Below are positions 59,345 to 64,000 of a stretch of 64,000 nucleotides of DNA, one piece after another (the first letter of the stretch is position 1; each line of letters begins with the position of its first letter). This DNA comes from VBDM01 sp964430565. GTDB taxonomy: Bacteria; Pseudomonadota; Gammaproteobacteria; Burkholderiales; SG8-39. Below the pieces are notes generated by a model. It saw only the letters and a list, made by a program, of their open reading frames with translations, had not been told where the DNA came from and did not search any database. The position numbers and the translations under genes are program-made. The stretch is from NCBI GenBank assembly GCA_964430565.1, contig CAYSFD010000010.1:1-64000 (forward strand), given 5' to 3'.

Positions 59345-60130
59345 TTATTTGATGGTCTTCTTGCCCGCCGGGGAACGGAAGAAATCGATCATCGTCTTGG
59401 CCGTCGGGTTGGGCGCACCGATGGTGACGAACCCGAGGGGACGGCGAATGACCGTGCCCGGGACGACCCTGATTTTCTCCGCGCTTTCCTTCACCACGGC
59501 TTCGCTGTAGGGCGCGATCGCGCCCGGGTTAGCGCCGGTCAGCTTGAGTTGCTCGAGGGCGGTGCGGATGTCGGTGGTGCCCGGCGCGAACGCGGCGCCT
59601 TCGAGCACGGATTTTTCGACCGCCGCGCGCACCGCCTGCCCGGTAGCCGGGGCGAATACCTTGATCGGGAGGTCTGGACCCTTGACCTGTTTCCAGTTGC
59701 TGATCTTCCCCGTGAGAATGGCCTTCATCTGGTCCTTGCTGAGCGAGGGGACGCGGTTGGTCTCGTGCACTACGAACACGATGTTGTCCGTGGCGACCTC
59801 GTGATACACGAGGTTGGCGGGCACGGTGAGCGTCCTGCCCATCTCCGCGGCGGCCTTCTTGGCCGATTCGAGCGCGTCCTCGAGCGATTCGCCCGCAGCG
59901 GCCACCGGGACCTTGCCCTCGATCAGCGCGATCATGCCCCTGCCGGTACCCGGTCCGTAGATCTTCAGCTCGACGCCGGTTGCCGCCTTGAGCGGGCCGG
60001 CGCCCGGCTCGAGAATTCGCTTCTGGACCGTCGTCGCCCCCGATACCTCCAGCGTCTGGGCGTGCGCCGCGCCTATTGCAAGCGCGACAATCACCGCTCC
60101 CAGTACCTGCCGTTTCCGAATGCCCGTCAT
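59345..60130 (-). CDS. PstS-like periplasmic phosphate-type binding protein
   Basis: The 261-aa protein has a signal (RKRQVLGAVIVALAIGAAHA) and a PBP-like domain of the PstS type: LEVSGATTVQKRILEPGAGP, YGPGTGRGMIALIEGKVPVA, FVVHETNRVPSLSKDQMKAI with LTGKISNWKQVKGPD. The SGATT and GTGRGM loops are where phosphate is held in PstS. AAGGAG precedes the ATG at 60130; a long upstream open frame crosses a tRNA gene and is rejected. No ABC permease genes adjoin. It is followed by the chemoreceptor, 12 bp away. Confidence 0.85.
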   Translation of the reverse strand: MTGIRKRQVLGAVIVALAIGAAHAQTLEVSGATTVQKRILEPGAGPLKAATGVELKIYGPGTGRGMIALIEGKVPVAAAGESLEDALESAKKAAAEMGRTLTVPANLVYHEVATDNIVFVVHETNRVPSLSKDQMKAILTGKISNWKQVKGPDLPIKVFAPATGQAVRAAVEKSVLEGAAFAPGTTDIRTALEQLKLTGANPGAIAPYSEAVVKESAEKIRVVPGTVIRRPLGFVTIGAPNPTAKTMIDFFRSPAGKKTIK

Positions 60131-60251
60131 GACTGTTCTCCTTCGCATCGATAGCACCATTGAGAGATCCAACCTTGCAGCGTCTTTCATTTGCGCGTGC
60201 AAAGAACGAGAAGCTTCTTGCTTCGGGGATGCCCCTGCCTGAGCTGTTGAC

Positions 60252-60327
60252 TGGCGCGCCCGGCGCGAATCGAACGCGCGACCTATGGCTTCGGAGGCCA
60301 TCACTCTATCCCCTGAGCTACGGGCGC
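60252..60327 (-). tRNA. tRNA-Arg (anticodon CCG)
   Basis: The minus strand folds into a full cloverleaf of 76 nt. The acceptor is GCGCCCG/CGGGCGC, the D-arm AGCTCAGGGGATAGAGT, the anticodon arm ATGGC-CTCCGAA-GCCAT with anticodon CCG, and the T-arm GCGCG-TTCGATT-CGCGC. The CCA end is encoded (60254-60252). It reads CGG arginine codons, frequent in this GC-rich genome. It lies between the LOG gene and the PstS-like gene. Confidence 0.97.
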
Positions 60328-60338
60328 GGGGAGGAAAA

Positions 60339-60923
60339 TTATACACTGCGCGACTCTGCGGCCGAAACCGGCGAAGAAGCGAAGGACGAGTCGATGAGGC
60401 GCATCGCTTCATCGACCGATGCCGCGAAGTGCAGACTGCGGCCGACGCTCGGGCGCAGCACGCCGTAGGCGCGGAAGCGCTCGATCATGGCGACAAACGG
60501 CTGCCAGAAGCCGTCGCTTGCGCACAGGATCACCGGCTTTGACTGCAGGCCGAGATCGTTCAGCGTGAGCATTTCGATCAACTCGTTGAGCGTGCCGATT
60601 CCGCCGGGGAGCGCGACGAAGAGGTCGGCGGCCTCGGTCATGCGCTGCTTGCGCTCGGCCAGAGACTCCACGATCAGCAGCGTGCCGATGTTCTCCGCGG
60701 CGCGCTCGGGGCGAATCAGATGGCGCGGCATGATGCCGAGCACTTCGCCGCCTGCTGCGGCTGCAGCGCGCGCCGCGATCCCCATGAGACCCCGGCCACT
60801 GCCGCCGTACACCAAGCGCAGGACTCTTGCCGCGCACGCGGTCCCGAACTCCTCGGCCAGCTCGCGCGCAGAAGCCGGCAGGTCCTCGACCGCCGAGCAG
60901 AACAGGCACACCGAGCGCTTCAT
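60339..60923 (-). CDS. LOG family protein (nucleoside 5-prime-monophosphate phosphoribohydrolase)
   Basis: The 194-aa Rossmann-type enzyme belongs to the Lonely Guy family, which releases free base from cytokinin riboside monophosphates or AMP. It has VCLFCSAVEDLPASARELAE, the loop LVYGGSGRGLMGIAARAAAA and the PGGxGTxxE motif in FVALPGGIGTLNELIEML. The ATG at 60923 follows five bases after the nadC stop, so nadC and this gene are probably co-transcribed. Bacterial LOG proteins often act in purine salvage. Confidence 0.92.
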   Translation of the reverse strand: MKRSVCLFCSAVEDLPASARELAEEFGTACAARVLRLVYGGSGRGLMGIAARAAAAAGGEVLGIMPRHLIRPERAAENIGTLLIVESLAERKQRMTEAADLFVALPGGIGTLNELIEMLTLNDLGLQSKPVILCASDGFWQPFVAMIERFRAYGVLRPSVGRSLHFAASVDEAMRLIDSSFASSPVSAAESRSV

Positions 60924-60928
60924 GAGGC

Positions 60929-61771
60929 TTACGTCTTGATCACGGCGTCCAGACCGATGTCCACCGCCGGCGCCGATTGCGTGATGCGGCCTACGGAGAT
61001 GAAATCCACCCCGGTCTCGGCAATGGCACGGATGTTTTCCAGCCGCACCCCGCCCGAGGCTTCGAGGGGGATACGCCCGCCGGAAAGCGCCACTGCCTGG
61101 CGCATGTCCTCCAGTCCCATGTTGTCGAGGAGGATCATGTCGGCGCCCGCCTCGATCGCCTCCCTCACCTGCTCGAGCGTGTCGCATTCGACCTCGATCT
61201 TCGTCAGCACCGGCGCGCCGGCTCGAGCGCGCTCGACCGCGGCGGTCAACGAACCGCACACGCTGATGTGATTGTCCTTGATGAGCACGCCATCATCCAG
61301 GCGCAGGCGGTGGTTGCGCGCGCCGCCCAGATGCGCGGCGTGCTTCTCCAGCGCGCGCAAGCCGGGGATGGTCTTGCGGGTGTCGATCAGCACCGCGCGA
61401 GTGCCCGCGACGCGCTCGGCGTACTGCGCGGTGAGCGTGGCGATGCCGGAGAGGTGCTGAAGAAAATTCAGCGCGGTGCGCTCCACCGCGAGCAGCCCGC
61501 GCGCCGGACCTTCGACCCGTCCCATCGCGGCGCCGGCCTTGACGCGCTCGCCGTCCTTCACGCGCAGCTCGACGCGGCACTCCGGCACGCGGCGGCGGAA
61601 CACCCGCGCCGCAACCTCGAGACCGGCCACGACGATGTCCTGGCGCGCGTTGAGCGCGAGCTCAGCGCGCGCATCAGCGGGGATCACCAGCTCCGAGGTC
61701 AGGTCGCAAAAACCGATGTCCTCGGCGAGCGCACGGTCGATGATTTCTTCGACGGCAAGGGGATCGATCAT
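60929..61771 (-). CDS. nadC: Nicotinate-nucleotide diphosphorylase (carboxylating)
   Basis: NadC (quinolinate phosphoribosyltransferase) makes nicotinate mononucleotide from quinolinate and PRPP in NAD synthesis. The 280-aa protein has IIDRALAEDIGFCDLTSELV, ERTALNFLQHLSGIATLTAQ, the PRPP-site segment VLIDTRKTIPGLRALEKHAA and the C-terminal MILLDNMGLEDMRQAVALSG, LEASGGVRLENIRAIAETGV. I chose the ATG at 61771 (MIDPLAVEEI); 24 extra upstream residues do not fit the family. Confidence 0.96.
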   Translation of the reverse strand: MIDPLAVEEIIDRALAEDIGFCDLTSELVIPADARAELALNARQDIVVAGLEVAARVFRRRVPECRVELRVKDGERVKAGAAMGRVEGPARGLLAVERTALNFLQHLSGIATLTAQYAERVAGTRAVLIDTRKTIPGLRALEKHAAHLGGARNHRLRLDDGVLIKDNHISVCGSLTAAVERARAGAPVLTKIEVECDTLEQVREAIEAGADMILLDNMGLEDMRQAVALSGGRIPLEASGGVRLENIRAIAETGVDFISVGRITQSAPAVDIGLDAVIKT

Positions 61772-61913
61772 GGGATGGCCCGGGCACGAAGCGCCGCAAG
61801 GTTGTTCGCCTCGAATTATCGGTCTTCGAGAAAACCGCGGCAAGCTGCATTCTTCGGACGGTCCGTTGGAGCTACAATTCGGGCTTTTCTACGCCCCACC
61901 GAGGCGCCAGAAT

Positions 61914-62312
61914 GTGCAGGAACAAGTCCCCGTGATCGATCATCTCGATCACATCGTCCTCACCACGGCGCACACCGAGCGGTGCATCGATTTCTACACG
62001 CGGGTGCTCGGGATGAAACTGGAGCGCTTCGGCGAAGGCCGCATGGCGCTCAAATTCGGCAGCCAGAAGATCAATCTCCACGAGAAGGGCAGGGAGTTCG
62101 AGCCCAAGGCGACGCTCGCCTTGCCCGGCACGCTCGACCTTTGCCTCATCGCGAACGTGCCGCTCGATGAGGTGATCGCGCGCTTGAACGCCGCTTGCGT
62201 GACCCTCATCGAGGGACCGGTGATGAAAACCGGCGCCAACTGGCCGATTCGCTCGGTCTATGTGCGCGACCCCGACGGGAACCTGGTCGAGATTTCCGAG
62301 CGCGCCGGCTGA
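61914..62312 (+). CDS. VOC (glyoxalase/bleomycin-resistance) family protein
   Basis: The 132-aa metalloprotein-fold domain has two beta-alpha-beta-beta-beta modules: IDHLDHIVLTTAHTERCIDF with YTRVLGM, and VRDPDGNLVEISE at the end. The metal-ligand positions H (HLDHIV), H (INLHEKG) and E (LVEISE) are kept. Starts are GTG at 61914 or GTG at 61932; both lack an ATG alternative. Substrate unknown; members include glyoxalases, dioxygenases and antibiotic-resistance proteins. It is divergent from nadC. Confidence 0.82.
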   Translation: MQEQVPVIDHLDHIVLTTAHTERCIDFYTRVLGMKLERFGEGRMALKFGSQKINLHEKGREFEPKATLALPGTLDLCLIANVPLDEVIARLNAACVTLIEGPVMKTGANWPIRSVYVRDPDGNLVEISERAG

Positions 62313-62352
62313 AACTGCGTAAGCGCGGGGAAAATCCAAACGAGCACAGAGC

Positions 62353-62521
62353 CTAGGCTGCGCCGCCCTGCGCCTTGCGCGGTGCTTGCCAAACCCGCTC
62401 GGCCGTCGCCGGCATGTCGAGCGCACGCACGCAACGTGTAGCGGTCCGTGCCGACATCGTAGGCGCCGACCACGCCGCGCGTCTCCAGGTACTGGGCGTG
62501 CACGCGACTCACCACATGCCG
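62353..62521 (-). pseudogene. Decayed fragment of a CoxL/XdhB-type molybdopterin subunit
   Basis: One minus-strand frame reads VSRVHAQYLETRGVVGAYDV then GTDRYTLRA, which resembles an internal segment of xanthine-dehydrogenase/CO-dehydrogenase large subunits. After GCGTGCGTGCG the frame shifts, and the other frame reads ALDMPATAERVWQAPRKAQG then GAA and stop, which resembles the extreme C-terminus of the same family. So the middle was lost by deletion at a short direct repeat, and the ends were joined out of frame. The family call rests on memory of motif patterns. Confidence 0.5.
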
Positions 62522-62591
62522 TGGGCTGATATGATTATCTGCCTGCGCTGACAGCCGTTGGTTCGTTTTGACCCGTCCCGAAAGGCACGAC

Positions 62592-63092
62592 ATGAGTTAC
62601 ACCCTGCCCGAGTTCCTCGCGCACGCGCTGGCGCTGGAACAGGAAGCCGCCGAGAGATATCTCGAGCTGGCCGACATGATGGAGTCCTACCGCAACGATC
62701 CCGTCTCCTCGTTGTTTCGCGACATGCACCGTTTCTCGCTGATGCATCGCGACGAAATCCGAAAGCGCGTGGGGGAGATCGAATTGCCTCAGCTCAGATC
62801 CTGGCAATACCGCTGGCGCTCGCCGCCCGAAGTCGGGGGCGAGGAAGCCTTCGACCACACGCTGGAGCCCTATCGCGCCCTGAAGTACGCGCGCGAGAAC
62901 GAACTGCGCGCCATGCAGTACTACCGCTCGGTCGCCGCGGAGTCGCAGGACGCCGAACTCGCACGCCTGGCGAAGGAGTTTGCCGACGAGGAAACCGCGC
63001 ACGTCGAGGCCCTCGACAAGTGGATCGCGCAGACTCCCAGGCCCGCGGCGACCTGGGAGGAGGATCCCGATCCGCTGCAGCCCTCGGGCTGA
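62592..63092 (+). CDS. Ferritin-like (rubrerythrin-type) diiron-fold protein
   Basis: The 166-aa all-helical protein has the paired ExxH-type motifs of a ferritin-like four-helix bundle: ALALEQEAAERYLELADMME, FSLMHRDEIRKRVGEIE, YARENELRAMQYYRSVAAES and FADEETAHVEALDKWI. These can bind two iron atoms. There is no rubredoxin tail. Roles in the family are oxygen or peroxide handling; the role here is unknown. The ATG at 62592 follows GAAAGG. The next gene is convergent. Confidence 0.83.
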   Translation: MSYTLPEFLAHALALEQEAAERYLELADMMESYRNDPVSSLFRDMHRFSLMHRDEIRKRVGEIELPQLRSWQYRWRSPPEVGGEEAFDHTLEPYRALKYARENELRAMQYYRSVAAESQDAELARLAKEFADEETAHVEALDKWIAQTPRPAATWEEDPDPLQPSG

Positions 63093-63199
63093 GCGGCGGC
63101 TGAAACAAGATACAGCTCTTCGCCGGAACGGGCGCATGATGAAACCGCCCATGGAGTCCGTGGTCTCGACGGCCGCGGGCTTTGCCCTTGCGGCGTGCG

Positions 63200-64000
63200 T
63201 CACCCGATGTCGCGTCGCGCCTGGGCGACCACGCCGGCGAGGTCCTCCGGTCGCGCCGGTGTGCCCTCGCCGGTTTCAGGCACGGGCGGCTCTTTCGGCG
63301 AAGCAATCACGTTGTGACGCCGGATGCCCCAGATCAGGGCAGCCAGGGTGATTGCGCCGGTCCACCAGACCAGCGTGTCGTCCGGATGGAACAAGCTCGC
63401 GAACGAGACCACCGCGAACAGCAAGCGCGCCGCGACATCAGCCTTCCAGTTCTCGAAACATCGCCCGAACATCGCGAAAGCGACGCCGCAGGTGCCGGTG
63501 GTCACGACCAGGACGTCGCCGATCTGCCCCCAGCCGGGCTTCACGACCAGATCCGAGCGGGTGAAGATCGCAAACGTCAGCAGCGTGATCGGCAGGCAGA
63601 TTTTCAGCGCCTCCCACATGGTTCGCATGAACGACGCGTTCGCGATTCGAGCGCAGACCGCGGCCGTGAGCGACGTCGGCGGCGAGAGCTCGCCCCAGAC
63701 CGACAGGAAGAACACGAAGAAGTGCGCAACCCAGGGATTGATGCCGAGTTTCGTCATCGGCGGCACGATGATCACCGCGCCGATGATGTAGGTGGCGGTC
63801 GGCGGCAGGCCGGTGCCGAGAAGCCAGCCGAAAACCCAGGCCATCAGGATCATGGCGACGATGTTCCAGGCGCCGATGTCGAGCAGCATCGCCCCCATCC
63901 GGTTGATGAAGCCGGTGACCGTGAACAAGCCGATCATGATGCCGAGCGTGGCGAGCAGCAGCGTCAGGTAGGAGGCCATCTCGGCATGCGTTTCGATCGC
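63200..64000 (-). CDS. TRAP transporter large permease, 3-prime part (runs off the window)
   Basis: The frame stays open to the window end, so only the C-terminal 266 residues are seen. They include hydrophobic helices and the conserved TRAP membrane motif WLLGTGLPPTATYIIGAVII, with VPPMTKLGI and FFVFFLSVWGELSPPTSLTA. These match the fused or large (DctM-type) permease of TRAP transporters, in which GLP and PPT loops form the transport path. The C-terminal VIASPKEPPVPETGEGTPAR tail is polar. The substrate cannot be told; the binding-protein gene would be outside the window. Confidence 0.88.
   Translation of the reverse strand, partial: AIETHAEMASYLTLLLATLGIMIGLFTVTGFINRMGAMLLDIGAWNIVAMILMAWVFGWLLGTGLPPTATYIIGAVIIVPPMTKLGINPWVAHFFVFFLSVWGELSPPTSLTAAVCARIANASFMRTMWEALKICLPITLLTFAIFTRSDLVVKPGWGQIGDVLVVTTGTCGVAFAMFGRCFENWKADVAARLLFAVVSFASLFHPDDTLVWWTGAITLAALIWGIRRHNVIASPKEPPVPETGEGTPARPEDLAGVVAQARRDIG

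Noticed and set aside
57719..60154. An 811-codon plus-strand open frame across the chemoreceptor and binding-protein genes
   Set aside because: It runs antisense to two well-defined genes and has the Arg/His/Asp-rich look of a GC-rich shadow frame.
60131..60412. An N-terminal extension of the PstS-like protein reaching 60412
   Set aside because: It would translate straight through the tRNA-Arg gene. The ATG at 60130 has AAGGAG and a proper signal peptide.

Overview
The window is about 64 kb of GC-rich (roughly 63-65 %) chromosomal DNA from a betaproteobacterium. The assignment rests on an S-adenosylhomocysteine riboswitch upstream of ahcY, the sulfur cluster cysB / TSUP exporter / cysI-DUF934-cysH-cysD-cysN, the block leuS-lptE-holA-proA-nadD-rsfS-rlmH-maf-rng, a tRNA-Arg with encoded CCA, and a pteridine reductase next to ttcA. 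Lineage inside the class cannot be fixed by eye. I see no prophage, integrase or insertion sequence. The part that looks acquired is a CRISPR-Cas type II-C locus.

Layout. 1-3.8 kb: an Lrp/AsnC regulator, the SAH riboswitch and ahcY, then DUF1761, MgtC/SapB and DUF427 genes. 3.8-10.9 kb: assimilatory sulfate reduction, with a CysB-type regulator divergent from exporter, sulfite reductase, DUF934, [4Fe-4S] APS/PAPS reductase and the two ATP-sulfurylase subunits. 10.9-12.2 kb: dsbB and a transglutaminase-like gene. 12.2-19.2 kb (minus strand): a tripartite RND efflux pump with a FAD monooxygenase at its 3-prime end. 19.3-20.9 kb: a class V aminotransferase with an in-frame N-terminal helix-turn-helix domain, preceded by a large palindrome. 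20.9-28.3 kb: DUF3750, ttcA, pteridine reductase, a MidA-like methyltransferase, a three-gene cytochrome b / molybdopterin oxidoreductase / dihaem cytochrome c operon, a thioesterase, a GST and DUF2905. 28.3-37.2 kb: cca, a second GST, an NDUFA9-like protein, a lytic transglycosylase, 5-formyl-THF cyclo-ligase, ilvA, a YqaA-like protein, an EamA transporter and an 82-residue orphan.

37.2-43.1 kb: the type II-C locus. A tracrRNA gene on the minus strand is followed by cas9 (1116 aa), cas1 and cas2 on the plus strand, a hairpin terminator, and an array of 17 identical 36-bp repeats with 16 spacers of exactly 30 bp. The array is read on the minus strand, and every repeat carries an extended -10 box. 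The tracrRNA promoter (TTGACA, 17 bp, GATACT) lies inside the cas9 ribosome-binding site and first codons, and its predicted start is the first base of the anti-repeat.

43.2-64 kb: uvrD, a FecR-SPOR protein, the leuS-to-rng block, an exported dienelactone hydrolase, a Vgb-like propeller, a chemoreceptor behind a PstS-like binding protein, tRNA-Arg(CCG), a LOG protein, nadC, a VOC protein, a decayed fragment resembling a CoxL/XdhB-type molybdopterin subunit, a ferritin-like protein and the 3-prime part of a TRAP permease.

The observations most worth following are the tracrRNA promoter inside cas9, the HTH-aminotransferase fusion with its own palindrome, a REP-like hairpin occupying the variable P3 arm of the SAH riboswitch, the binding-protein/chemoreceptor pair, and the clamp-binding-like tail of the orphan beside cas9.
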